Assembly: GCA_026419775.2 (NCBI GenBank)
Contig: JAOPGA020000784.1
Location: forward strand, 1 to 64,000
Length of the DNA stretch: 64,000 nucleotides
Direction of reading: 5' to 3'
From: Acrasis kona
Taxonomy: Eukaryota; Heterolobosea; Eutetramitea; Acrasida; Acrasidae
Positions 10,391 to 21,148 of this stretch are shown one piece after another (the stretch's first letter is position 1; each line of letters opens with the position of its first letter). The notes beneath the pieces are model-generated. The model did no database searches, had not been told where the DNA came from, and worked only from the letters and a program-made list of their open reading frames with translations. The position numbers and the translations under genes are program-made.

Positions 10391-10822
10391 TTATTCGGCT
10401 TTCTTGTTGTTTCTGCTCTCGAACTCGTTCAAAATGAATTGAAGGGCATCGGATTGTTCACCGAAGTCCTTGACAACGACGCATGAGCACTTTTGGTGCT
10501 TGCGTACCTTCATGTTCTTGTCGTACTTAGCCAAACCAACCCATTCTCCAAGTTCTTCGTTGCTTGGGGTGGTCAACAAATCAATCTTGGCCTCCTTGCA
10601 CAAAGCGGTGATAAGTTGCTTGTATTGATCCTCAGCGGTGTCTTCTGCCAAAACAACGAAGTAGGCTTGCTTCTTATCAATTGCTCTGCAGCATTCACGA
10701 AGTCCCTTGGCCAAACCGTCGTGGATGGCGGCCTTCTTTAATACCTCCTTTAGGGCGACTGGCATGGTTAGTGCCTCAAGTTGTGGTTCTTGGTTAACAA
10801 TTTGGTCTACTGCGTCTGCCAT
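10391..10822 (-). CDS. RPS12: 40S ribosomal protein eS12
   Basis: The single exon encodes 143 residues starting MADAVDQIVNQEPQLEALTM. It carries the L7Ae/L30e-fold signature regions of eS12: LKEVLKKAAIHDGLAKGLREC, then AYFVVLAEDTAED and VGLAKYDKNMKVRKHQKCSC. The length matches the family. The stop TAA overlaps AATAAA. It is a component of the small subunit in the cytosol. Its start lies 301 bp from that of the divergent hybrid kinase gene. Confidence 0.97.
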   Translation of the reverse strand: MADAVDQIVNQEPQLEALTMPVALKEVLKKAAIHDGLAKGLRECCRAIDKKQAYFVVLAEDTAEDQYKQLITALCKEAKIDLLTTPSNEELGEWVGLAKYDKNMKVRKHQKCSCVVVKDFGEQSDALQFILNEFESRNNKKAE

Positions 10823-11123
10823 TTTTTTTGCGTCACTACAAACAAGTTTGCTCTTCAGATTTTTTTCGAAAGTGTGTAATTTGTGAAAAATAGATAGTAT
10901 GGACCAACGGAGTTGAGCTGATTACAACGACAACATTGTTATAAAAAGGAATTTCAAGCCAACAACAGTCACGTTAAGAAGTGCCTCCATGTACAACTCA
11001 ATTTAATATCAAAAACAAATATTAAAATATTTCGGAAAGGCCAATTCAGTTTTTTCATAACCGGTATATCTACTAGATTTAGAAGTATGTTTAGTTGAGC
11101 AAAGGAATCCAGAAGTTGATGCC

Positions 11124-14100
11124 ATGCTCACGAATGATGAATGTACATACTCTTTGGAAAGCGTGATACACAGAGGAGAATGTATAGTTCGTGATGCAAC
11201 ATCCAAATATGGTGAAGTAATAATCAAAGTGCATGGAGAGCAGGATCAATTCCCTACAGCACAGGCTAGACACAGAATACTCAATGAATACAGTATAGGC
11301 AAAAGTTTATATGAGGAGGCAACAGAAAAAGGAAAGAAGAGTCTGTTGAAGTTCCACTCCCTAGTACGTCACGGAAGAGGGCCTGCGATTTTGATGGAAA
11401 AATTCAATGGCAAATCCATGGAGTCTCTATTAGAAAACAACAAAGTACAAATTATACACAATTCTTTTCTAAATCCCATCAGATTTTAAGCATTGAACTT
11501 GTTCTTGAGCTGTCCCTTAAAATAGCAAACTGTTTATCAATTTTACACGAAAACAAAATAACGCACAATAATTTGTGTTTAAATCACATTCTTTGGGACG
11601 TCAACTCGAACGACATACGAATAATTGATTTCAAAGACTGCGTACGGCAAACAAAATTCGAGCTGAATAATCCAGTAGTATTGCCCCGGAGTACTTCTAG
11701 AATGTACTACATGTCGCCAGAGCAGACTGGGAGAACAGAGAAGATGGTCGACCACAGAACAGATCTATATACACTAGGTGTTATACTTTATAGATTGTGC
11801 ACTGGATTCATGCCCTTTGAGTCAGCCGAACATGATCCATTAGAAATTCTACATTATGTGGTTGCCAAAGAAATACAATCACCATACGAACGAAGTCAAG
11901 TTCCATTGTGCGTTTCTGATGTCATCATGCATTTGTTGGAAAAGGATGCCAATCAACGATATCAAACAACTCTAGGAGTGAGGCATGATTTAAAAATGTG
12001 TCAGCAACATTACAAAAACTCTAACAGCAAGATACCGATAGGCGAACGTGATTTGGCCAGCGTTACATTCAGAGCGAGCGACAAACTTTATGGAAGGTCG
12101 GCGCAAGTCAAGACAATCACTGACATTTTCACATCAACGTCGAAGGGACAATTAGTGATGTTGTCGGGTTACAGCGGCGTCGGTAAGTATCATTTTTCAA
12201 TCTTAAAATTAACTTTGACAGGCAAGTCTACATTCATGGATCACATTAAAACATGTCTAACTAAACTTGGAGGCGTGTGCATTAGTGGAGGAATTGATGA
12301 AATCAAGCGAGACAGCCCGTACACTTGCATCATTGAAGCCCTCTCACAGATGGTCAGTTTAATTTTAACAAAGAGTAATCAACAAGTACTTTATTGGCGA
12401 TCTGAAATTTTGAATGCCTTGGGAGCTAATGCACAAATTATCATTGATGTGATTCCTCAGGTCGAGTTAATCATCGGAAGTCAACCCACGGTTCCCAACG
12501 TTAACTCTTCCGAAAACACAAATCGGTTTAAAAGTGTACTTTCCTCCTTTTTGTATGTATTTGCAAAACATGATCATCCCATTGTAATTTGTCTTGATAA
12601 TATGCATTATTGTAATGTTAGTGTTGTTAATTTGATCGAAACCATTTGTAGTAGCGATAAGTTTAAAAATATAATGTTGATTTGTGCCTATAGGGGTCAG
12701 TCCGTCGGAGTCGATCATCCTTTGACCTTTCTTCTTGACCGCTTCAAATCTACCTTGATATCGATTGATCTGGGACCTTTGTCTTTAGAGGATTACCATC
12801 GCTTTATATCCGATTCTCTCAAACGAAAAGATGAGGAATTGTCAACCATTGTTTACAATAGAACTCACGGTGATATTTTTTCGGCCATATCGTTTTTATC
12901 TAATTTGTATTCCGATAATATATTGTATTATGACCATCAATCCGATGGATGGAAATGGGATAAACAAAATGTACTTGTAGCCGATTGTCCAGAAAATGTA
13001 GTCGATATGATTACACATCGAATAAAAAAACTTCCACAAGTCACACAAAAAGAATTATCAATTGCCGCTTGTATAGGTTTTCAATTTGATTGTGTTTTGT
13101 TATCAACGCTTTGTAACCAGCCTGTTATGTTGTGGAGTGCTATTAATCAAGGACTCGTTCTTGTCGAAAAAGTTGATCAGGAATCAGGACAACCCATTTC
13201 AATGAGGTTTGTTCATCATAAGGTTCACACAGCCGCTTATCAGTTGATAACCAACCACGAAGATTTAATTCAGGTGCATCTCAAAATTGGCCGGTTGTTG
13301 TTATCAGGTACAGATCAAGAGATAGACGATAGGTTATTTGATATATTTGAACATTATAATAAAGCGAGGCCCTTCACCACAGTACCACCAGAGGGAGAGC
13401 AATTATTTAATTTACTTTTGAAAGCGTCTAAAAAGGCCAAAAATTCTTCTTCTTATGCAATGTCTGCAAATTTTGCCTCCTTCGCTATTGAGCTGTTGGC
13501 TTTGATGAAAGGTCAAGATCTCATGTGGCACGAAAACTACGAATCAACACTGGAGTGTTACTCTATATGGACAGAATCAGAATCTCTACTTTGTAACTAC
13601 AAACAATCAGATTTATTATACCCCATCATATCCAGTCATTGTGTAAATAACATCGATAAAATGAACATTACTGCTCTACGACTAGGTCAGCTTGAACAAG
13701 AACAGAGGTTTGAAGAAACAATCTCTCTTGCATTGTCATCACTTAGTGTCGTCGGGATTACACTACCATCTCCCTCCGATAAGCTTGCAATTTCGTCAGA
13801 ACTAGACGAACAAATAAAAAAAGTAGACGAAAACATGAGAGGTCGGTCCATATCAAATCTCATGGATCAACCAGAAGTAGTTGACCAAGATATGCTATCT
13901 ACCATGAATGTTCTTATTTGTTTGTGGGGAACTTGTTTTGCTACAGGTGCTAGAGATTTACTCAACCTTGTTAGCTACAAAATGCTCAACTTGACTCTCA
14001 CCCATGATCATTGTGAAGTAAGCAGCGCCGGTTATGTTTTCTATAGTTTTATATCCATTCTAATCAACGGTGACTACCGTTCTGCATATGAATACGGAAA

Positions 14101-17037
14101 AGTTGGTATTGCTCTTTCCAACCGCTACAATAACATATCCCTTCGATGTAAATGTTTACATTTATTTGCAGCAGGTCCTATGGTCTGGTGCGAACCTGTC
14201 TCTAGTAGTGTTAAAGAATTAGAAAAGTGTTATGAGATGTGTTTGCAGATTGGCAACATCACTTATGCTTGTTATTGTATGGCCTATTTATTTGTAGATG
14301 GGTGTATATATGGAGAGGATTTAAGTATTACTTTGAAGAGACAAAAAAAATTATCGAACTTTGTACGCATTCATAATCCTTATATTTATTCTGTTGTGTT
14401 GACCTCCTCCCATCACATTGACTGGTTGACTAATTGTAAAGATGACGCTCAGTTCGGTCCTACTCCAGCAGAACCACTTAAACATGCCGTCTACCTGTAT
14501 GCAAGAATCCAATTGTCATATTTATCGGAGGACCACGATCGGTGGCTAACCGACGCTGACGAAGCTTATGATTTTGTTCCTCTCGTGTTACAAGGTACTT
14601 TTAAAGTGGTAGAAACATATTTTTATGTTGCAATGATATATTTGGGCCACGTTGGTTATGTCAATCAACTTGAACAGTCAAATAGAATGAATAAAGTTGA
14701 CCAAATCATCAACAAAATGATCAATTGGAATCAGTTCTGTAACTTCAATGTAAGCGCTCGCTTACAATTGATACAGGCTGAATATCAAAGGGTCCAGTGC
14801 AATTACTACAAGGCGATTGAGTTGTTTGAGATGGCCATTGACACATGTAAAATGGTTAATGCTCAACATATAGAGGCAATGGCCAACGAACTCATCGGTA
14901 AACTTCGTTTACAAATGAGTAATCGTCAGTGGTATGCTACTCCTCATCTAGAAGAAGCAGTTCAATTGTACAATCAATGGGGGGCCATTGGCAAAGTCAT
15001 TCAAATGCAAAATAAATATAATCAACTGGTGCGTCCACTAGAGCAACTAAACAATCCACATCCATGTTATTCTCCAATGTCCTTTACTGTTCCTTTCGAG
15101 GACATGTCTCCTTCCTCTTCCGTCTCTCCTATTGATCGTAATTCCGTTAGCGACTTGATGATTGCGATGAAAGGCCTACCCAAGCAATCTCTAGCGAAGC
15201 CACTCTTGAAGAATACCTTGATGAGATGATGAAAACCATCATGCAGAGTTCGGGTGCCACTAGAGGAGTTTTTATCCAGTCTAATCTTGACGGAGAACTC
15301 ACTGTCGTAGCAGAGGGTAAAATCGACAAATCACATGTAGATGTCTTGAGAGCAGTGTCACTTGATTATTATCAAAGTGTTCCAAAATCAGTAATCATGT
15401 ATGTGGCAAGGACCAGAGAAACACTGTCAATTGGCTTGGGTGCCAATCCAACTCATGAGCAATTCAAGAAGGATATATATTTAGAAATAAATAGCTTGTG
15501 TAGCGTGTTCTGCACTCCCATCATGAAGCATAATGATTTCAAAGGTGTTTTGTATTTGGAAAACAATTTGGTTTGTGATGCATTCAGTGCGCAAAGAGGT
15601 CGTGTGGTGAACATGTTGGCTTCTCAAATGGCTCTTTCACTTCAGGATGCTCGTTTCTCTCAATTGTTAGAATCCGAAAAGAGATATAAATTATTGTCAG
15701 AAGAATTAAAAATTGTTAAAAAGAGATTAGAGGAGTTCATTGATGTATTGTGTCATGAACTACGCAATCCTTTGAACGCAATCTTTGGTAATAAAGAGGT
15801 GATTGGCGACATTATATTTGAATTGAGAGAGTCTGTGGCAAGTATTAGTATTCAAGGCGTCACCTCCACTCACCAAGTGCAACAAGTTGTAATGAGATAC
15901 ATGAAGGAGTTGGAAGAGGCCATGCTGGGTATGAATGCATCAAGTGACCATTTAAAAGATATCATCGATACGGTCCTAACGGCAAGTATGTTAGATCATA
16001 GTGCAATAAAATTACATTCAGTTTTGTTTGACCCTCTGGAAATGATCGAACAAGTTCGCATCATGTTCAAGGCCAGATTTGAAGAAAAAAAGATTACTTT
16101 TAAGTGTGTTAATGAAAATATTTTGTGTATGAACAGAGTGATCGGTGATCCTTACCGTTTCAAAGAAATTATAATCAATCTGATTAGTAATGCGATCAAA
16201 TTCACAAATCAAGATGGTTTAATCTTGGTCACATGTCGTGAATTAGATCGCAAAGATCACTCTGCTAATCTAAACTTTGCTGTAAAAGATGACGGTATTG
16301 GTCTTCGCGAAGAAGAGATTAGTAGAATGTTTCAAAAATTCTCTCAAGCCAACGAACACACCTACGGCAAATACGGAGGTAGTGGTCTCGGTCTAAAAAT
16401 CACAAGAGAGATTGTAGAGTTGATGAATGGTACTATTTGTGTAAATTCAGAGTATGGAAAAGGTAGTAGCTTCGAGTTTACAATTCCTTTTGCACTATCA
16501 CAAGAAGTCAAAAAATTGGTCAAAAAATTAAGTCAATCCTCTCTTAAAAGATTTGCATCAGTGATTCCTGTTGTCAATAATTCTACATCCATTGTTAATG
16601 AATCCATTAGTCATGAACATTTAGAAAAGAGAAAAGGTAGCATATTAGAAGAAGCAGTAGATAAAAGAGACGGAAAGATTCTAATTGTCGAGGACAACAC
16701 AATGAATCAAAAGATTCTATCAAAATTCTTGAGGCTTGAAGGCTATAGTTTCGATTTGGCTATTAACGGCTTAGAGGCTGTAAACTTGTTTAAATGTAAT
16801 CAGTATTTGTTAATATTTATGGACCTTGAAATGCCGATGATGAATGGAATAGAAGCAACAAAGAAGATTAGACAGATTGAAGCAGAAAATAACGCCAAAG
16901 TAACGGCGATTGTTGGAGTGAGTGCTAATGCAAGAGAAGAACATCTTAACAAGGCTCTTAATGCTGGTATGCAGGAATACATAACTAAGCCCTACTTGAA
17001 AAAAGATATTTTGTCTGTAATTAATAAATTTAAATAG
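11124..17037 (+). CDS. Giant pseudokinase/AAA/GAF hybrid histidine kinase
   Basis: The gene starts at ATG 11124 and has introns at 11445-11482 and 12183-12221. About 1945 residues are encoded. Domains in order: a protein-kinase-like fold (1-300) whose catalytic loop reads HNNLCLNHI and whose DFG is DFK, so probably a pseudokinase; an AAA/STAND ATPase with P-loop SGYSGVGKST (formed by splicing) near 337; a long alpha-helical region; GAF (about 1341-1490); HisKA with CHELRNP (phospho-His near 1518); HATPase with NAIKF, DDGIGL and GGSGLGL; and a receiver domain with MDLEMP (phospho-Asp) and TKPY. It is a cytosolic phosphorelay sensor; no transmembrane segment is evident. The frame changes by one base just before the GAF domain (around 15179-15181, run CCC), where the first frame ends at 15229 and the second is open from upstream of 15226. 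One missing base explains this best. Confidence 0.9.
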
Positions 17038-17052
17038 AGTGATTAAATCACT
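17038..17052. repeat. Short palindrome after the hybrid kinase stop
   Basis: AGTGATT and AATCACT form 7-bp inverted arms around a single A, directly after the TAG stop codon. It could be part of the 3' processing region or chance. Confidence 0.3.
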
Positions 17053-17162
17053 AACTGTCCTGTTGTTTTTTAATGTAACAAAGTGTTATTAATAACAAAA
17101 CAACATTTTATTCAAATAAAATTGGAAGGATAAAAGTTTGAATAAAAGTTCTTGTAGATCCC

Positions 17163-17957
17163 TCACCACGATGCCAAGTTCATTCCAACATTGATAAGAG
17201 GACAAGTTCTCAATCTTGGGGAGAGGTTGATGCTTGAACTGGTAACAACTCCGTTACATACAATTCCTCTGTTACATCCAATTCCGCACACATTGCTTCC
17301 GACTCCTCCTAACAAAAGAGAATTACCAGATATCGCACCAAATAATCTGGACTGTAAGCTCACGTTGTTAAATGCTCCCAAGATACTCGTTCTAAAGCTA
17401 ACTGGTGCACCCAAAATACTGAATGTACCCAAGTTGACTTGTGACACTCCACAGCTGTCATTGTTTGCCCCCACAACAGTGATGTGGTTGTTGTTACAAA
17501 CATCAGTTGCTACTCTAATAGGACCAGAAATAACGTAGTTAATAGATTTGACAATGCTTAATGCATTAGAAGCAATGGTATACTTGTGCATGACGCTAGT
17601 AGTAGTGGAAGAATAAATGTGTCCGTTTCTGGCCAAAAATGGACTTCCATTGCATGCTCCAGGAATAACTTTCACAGTGTTTGAAACACTTGCATCAATA
17701 AATCCTCTAATATCAAATACTCCAATTCTAGTTGTTTGTTCCATGGTCGCGACGGCAGCGTGATATCCGTTAACTAAACCTAAGAATTTAGTTTCCATAG
17801 GGGCACAGATTTGACGTGCACTTTCAGACAGAGTATTGAGGCACATTCTTCTGTAGCATTGACCATTTGATACAATAATGTAATCATCTTTGACGGCAAT
17901 AACTTTGGTTGAAGTAGTAGTGGTGACTGATTTAGTAGACTTGGTTCCTTGAATTGT
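17163..17957 (-). pseudogene. 3' part of a secreted protein gene, start missing
   Basis: The frame is open from 17957 to the TGA at 17163 (264 residues) but is preceded by a stop and lacks a signal peptide. It is rich in Ser, Thr, Val, Asn and paired Cys, with short beta-strand repeats such as KVIAVKDDYIIVSNG, PFLARNGHIYSS and GNSLLLGGVGSNVCG. This is typical of an extracellular beta-rich (propeller-like) protein. A fragment of similar style with a signal peptide lies on the same strand at 23882-23550. I infer that one host gene was split by the intervening 5.6-kb insertion. Two unrelated paralogue fragments are the alternative. Confidence 0.55.
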
Positions 17958-18205
17958 TCAGCACGATCAACCATGTTAAGACTGTTAACTCATGCTGATC
18001 GTGTTAAGACTGCTTAAACTCAAATAAAATTCAAAAAAAAATGTTTATTTATCTACAGAACTTGACTGAACGTATTCATGTACGACTCTTCGACCTCAGG
18101 AGCAACATGGTGAACGTTGTCTTGTTTCTTCTTTTGTTTGTGTTAACGTCTCTCACGATTTTTATTTGTTTTTGTAATTGAACTCAACTTGTGGACTTGT
18201 GAAAA

Positions 18206-18720
18206 ATGGTAAGACCATGACCAACAAGTGGTTAACGTTGGTGTGTTAGGCGAAACATCATGCCAGAACAGAACATCAGAAAAGGGAATTCTATTACTTG
18301 AGGCTTTCAGCTGGTAGACACGCTGCGCAGTATGGGTTAAAAAAAGCTAGACAACAATATCCGCACTTTTCAAGAGGAGCACTACAATATTGGATGGGTC
18401 AATATAAGAACAACAAGATAGCCAAAAACACTTGGGGTGGACGACGCTGGTCAAAAGAGCATGATGAAGACATCAAAGTATTGATATTAATGCATGCTGT
18501 CCATAATCCACAGAGCTCGTTATTAGAGTATACATCTATGCTTTTAGACCACAATCATGAAGTTTCTAGGCAGTATGTCAGTAACTTCTTCAGATCAATT
18601 AGATGGTCTTTTAAGCAGCCAATCAACACTCTGATGTATAAGTACACACAAGACAACATCAGATACTATGGTCATTTTTTAGCTTGGATCAATACTGTGG
18701 ATCCCCAAACGGTGAACTAA
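18206..18720 (+). mobile_element. Tc1/mariner-type transposase, N-terminal part
   Basis: The continuous frame ends at TAA 18720. It encodes tandem helix-turn-helix segments, GLKKARQQYPHFSRGALQYW and EVSRQYVSNFFRSIRWSFKQ, followed by YKYTQDNIRYYGHFLAWI. This is the pattern of DDE_3/IS630-Tc1-mariner transposases just before the catalytic core. A good model starts at ATG 18206-18208, which would form an exon by itself, followed by a 41-nt intron (18209-18249) and the frame from 18250. The first catalytic Asp region is not seen in frame after 18720, so the copy is presumably inactive. Confidence 0.6.
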
Positions 18721-18971
18721 AATTGATTTACTTTTTCGTTTTTTTGACGAAAGTAAATTCATCTCGAAAAGCATGTAACCTTATCTACTAATTTAATTCG
18801 CAATTTTACAAAATGCTACGGCTTTCAGCTCGTACTGTTTATTTCAAATAATTGTACAATTATGACTAAAATGATCAGCTCTTGAGCAGTTTATCAAATA
18901 AACATGCGTTTGCGATAAATGTTCTGTAGGTATAAGAACATAGGCTGCGGGACGGGCTCGCTTCGCTCGCN

Positions 18972-19125
18972 GAATCCTTGCGAGCTAGTTTTTGGTTGGG
19001 TCAAGCGATACCTCAAATGCTATAGGAGTGTGACTCGTCCGTTTTGGTTGGAGATTACTGCTGGGTTGGTCTGGATCACTCAAGGACAACTTTTAAAATG
19101 GTACGAACGGTGTAGATTTATATAA
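18972..19125 (+). mobile_element. Tc1/mariner-type transposase, C-terminal fragment
   Basis: Directly after the ambiguous base at 18971 the frame reads NPCELVFGWVKRYL, matching the NPIE-x2-FG-x-(V/L)KR block around the third catalytic acid of Tc1/mariner transposases, and ends LLKWYERCRFI. The ~250 bp between this and the N-terminal part lack a recognisable DDE core, so the copy is internally deleted or eroded. Confidence 0.55.
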
Positions 19126-19143
19126 TAAATTTTTTTTGAGGGA

Positions 19144-19236
19144 AGTGACCAACTTGATTGTGAATTAATTATATTTATTAAAAAAGTGATTAACTTGACA
19201 TAGACAGAAGTTTTAGACAAAAAGTGACCAACTTGA
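19144..19236 (+). repeat. Three spaced 14-mers AGTGA(CC/TT)AACTTGA
   Basis: Copies lie at 19144-19157, 19185-19198 (with TT in place of CC) and 19223-19236, about 38-41 bp apart, just downstream of the transposase C-terminal fragment. The position suggests subterminal transposase-binding repeats at one end of the element. The spacing is too irregular and the copies too few for a CRISPR array. Confidence 0.5.
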
Positions 19237-19342
19237 ATTTTACCGGTAATATATATAATGTTATATAAAAAAATAAACAAGTATTGAGCATGTTTAATCG
19301 TATATTGTCTGTAGTTCTGTTCTAATTTTAAAAAGGTTAGGG

Positions 19343-19656
19343 GAAAAATCATTTGAATAAACTGAATTTTTAATTATAATAATAATCCAAAATACGTTTT
19401 AGGAGATCTTGATTATCCTCCACTTGGTCTTGATTTCTCTCCACTTGAGCTTGATTTCTTTCGATTAACCTCTGGTTTCCTCGAATTATATCATTAGACT
19501 CTTGAATTAACCTCTGGTTTCCTCGAATGATATCATTAGACTCTTGAATTAAGTCCAATATTCTCTGGAACTGATGTGCATTAATGTGCATTGGTGGTTG
19601 TTGTGGTGGTTGGTTTTGATGCTCTAATAGTGGAGGTTGGCCAACCTCGTCCTCTA
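19343..19656 (-). repeat. Direct repeat copy A (partial coiled-coil gene)
   Basis: This 314-bp block matches 20566-20859 almost exactly. Copy A carries one extra 21-bp unit, one 7-residue heptad-like repeat (ERNQAQV-type), and lacks one T. It encodes the C-terminal coiled coil (MHINAHQFQRILDLIQESND, then repeats of IIRGNQRLIQESND and VERNQDQVEDNQ) on the minus strand, ending at 19370. Beyond 19656 the two copies diverge completely, so copy A is a 3'-truncated duplicate. Confidence 0.85.
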
Positions 19657-19782
19657 TTTAAAACTATTTTTAAAATGAACTGTAATTCTTCCAAACCTTG
19701 GAGCAACAAAGAGAACGTCATGTTATGCATTGGAGCGGTCAACATTAAAGTGTGTTGAATCAAACATTTTGCTGAGAAGTCC

Positions 19783-20079
19783 ATGGGAGTAACCTTAGCA
19801 ACTTACTTAGCAAAGCTACCACAGGAAGTAAATCTGGAAGATTATTCTGCAGAGGATCCGAACATGTGCAAAATCCCAAAATGCAATGAGGGATTCTATT
19901 CATCGAGACCAAGAAACTGCATTGTGCCAAACCACTGGAAGTATTGCTCACTAGTATGTATGTTCAACCATTTGAAGAGCATTAAGCCAGCGGAGTGGAA
20001 AGCGTTTGTTGAAAGTGCCGGAGATGACGATGTAGATGAGGACAATGAGCTCACCCAGATTCTAACCAAGAGGGCATAA
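19783..20079 (+). CDS. Hypothetical Cys-containing protein within the element block
   Basis: An ATG at 19783 opens 98 residues with CKIPKCNEGFYSS, RNCIVPNHWKYCSLVCMF (a possible zinc-binding C/H cluster) and an acidic tail DDDVDEDNELTQ. It lies just upstream of a transposase fragment in the same orientation, so it may be the N-terminal zinc-binding domain of that transposon's protein. No family is recognised with confidence. Confidence 0.4.
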   Translation: MGVTLATYLAKLPQEVNLEDYSAEDPNMCKIPKCNEGFYSSRPRNCIVPNHWKYCSLVCMFNHLKSIKPAEWKAFVESAGDDDVDEDNELTQILTKRA

Positions 20080-20180
20080 CTTCGATTGTTCTGTAATTTA
20101 TTTATGAAAGTCTCACATTTTTAGCAAGCAAATTGATTTGGATGTTATTTGTTAATCTAACATTGTTTTTCTCTCTTATA

Positions 20181-20379
20181 GGTATAACAAGGAAGCAGTT
20201 TGACTTATTATTGTCTGAGGTCATGAAGAACTTTCTAAGACGAGCATTGAAACTGGTGGTAAAAAAACTGCTGTAAAAAACGAGATCAATTGTTAATTTG
20301 CCTTCTATGGATGAGACAATATGTGATAAAATGCACTGCTTTTTTGCCATGTTTTGGGCTTAAAATCAATGCAACATAG
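20181..20379 (+). mobile_element. DDE_Tnp_4/Harbinger-type transposase fragment
   Basis: GITRKQFDLLLSEVMKNFL and, in another frame about 75 bp on, DQLLICLLWMRQYVIKCTAF with CFGLKINAT resemble the helix-turn-helix entry region of IS5/Harbinger (DDE_Tnp_4) transposases, where a conserved LTxxQFDxLL is followed by LLxxLxxLRxYxT and FGVS. At least one frame change lies between the two pieces and a stop follows. It is a short, dead DNA-transposon remnant. Confidence 0.5.
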
Positions 20380-20565
20380 AAGAGAAAAGTACTACTTTCA
20401 AAATCACGGGAAATACTAAGGAGGAGGTGAAGATTGAGAATTTATTTCATTTAGATGTGGTGATGTGCAATCAGAACAATAAACGCTGTTTTTGAAGTTG
20501 TGTATTGATTATAATATTTCCGTCATTAATTGCCGCTATCCATTTTTTGAAGGCGATAGGAGGGA

Positions 20566-20859
20566 GAAAAATCATTTGAATAAACTGAATTTTTAATTAT
20601 AATAATAATCCAAAATACGTTTTAGGAGATCTTGATTATCCTCCACTTGGTCTTGATTTCTTTCGATTAACCTCTGGTTTCCTCGAATTATATCATTAGA
20701 CTCTTTGAATTAACCTCTGGTTTCCTCGAATGATATCATTAGACTCTTGAATTAAGTCCAATATTCTCTGGAACTGATGTGCATTAATGTGCATTGGTGG
20801 TTGTTGTGGTGGTTGGTTTTGATGCTCTAATAGTGGAGGTTGGCCAACCTCGTCCTCTA
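20566..20859 (-). repeat. Direct repeat copy B (3' end of coiled-coil gene)
   Basis: This 294-bp partner of copy A at 19343-19656 is in the same orientation, 0.9 kb away. It has one extra T in GACTCTTTGAATT, which shifts the frame, and lacks the 21-bp unit. It forms the 3' end of a longer coiled-coil gene (to 21148), so copy B is closer to the source gene and copy A is the derived partial duplicate. Confidence 0.85.
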
Positions 20860-21148
20860 CCTCTACCTCAACTAAGTATTGAGCCCTTCTTGATATCCTC
20901 CTTCCTGACGGCCTATTTTCTTCTCTAACAACATGCATTGTTGAGGTTTGAAGATTGTCCCTTGGACGAGGTGCCTGTACAGCTGGACCAATTTCATGAG
21001 GTCCCACATTTGTTACTCTCGCATCTCTTTGATGCTCCGAATTTTGGTCGATGTTGACTGCTTCAACTGATCTTATTCTGTCTCTGTTGGCGAGTGCTGG
21101 ATTTCCTATCATTTTGTTTTGACACTTGACAGCATCATTACATGTCAA
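20696..21148 (-). CDS. Hypothetical coiled-coil protein of the mobile block
   Basis: The open frame is about 150 residues without an ATG at its 5' end. The first internal ATG gives a start at MIGNPALANRDR. An N-terminal polar part is followed by a Pro/Gln linker (EHQNQPPQQPP) and a coiled coil ILDLIQESNDIIRGNQRL. The frame ends early because of one extra T compared with copy A at the homologous place. It may be an accessory gene of a transposon or a nested host-derived fragment. Function unknown. Confidence 0.4.
   Translation of the reverse strand: MTCNDAVKCQNKMIGNPALANRDRIRSVEAVNIDQNSEHQRDARVTNVGPHEIGPAVQAPRPRDNLQTSTMHVVREENRPSGRRISRRAQYLVEVEVEDEVGQPPLLEHQNQPPQQPPMHINAHQFQRILDLIQESNDIIRGNQRLIQRV

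Noticed and set aside
15223-15240. Coupled termination/re-initiation (ATGATGA) producing two proteins from the hybrid kinase gene
   Set aside because: Family-like residues continue in the second frame upstream of the overlapping ATG, so the protein was continuous. A missing base is the economical explanation.
19144-19236. CRISPR-like array
   Set aside because: Only three 14-mers with mismatches and no spacers of regular length, in a eukaryotic context.
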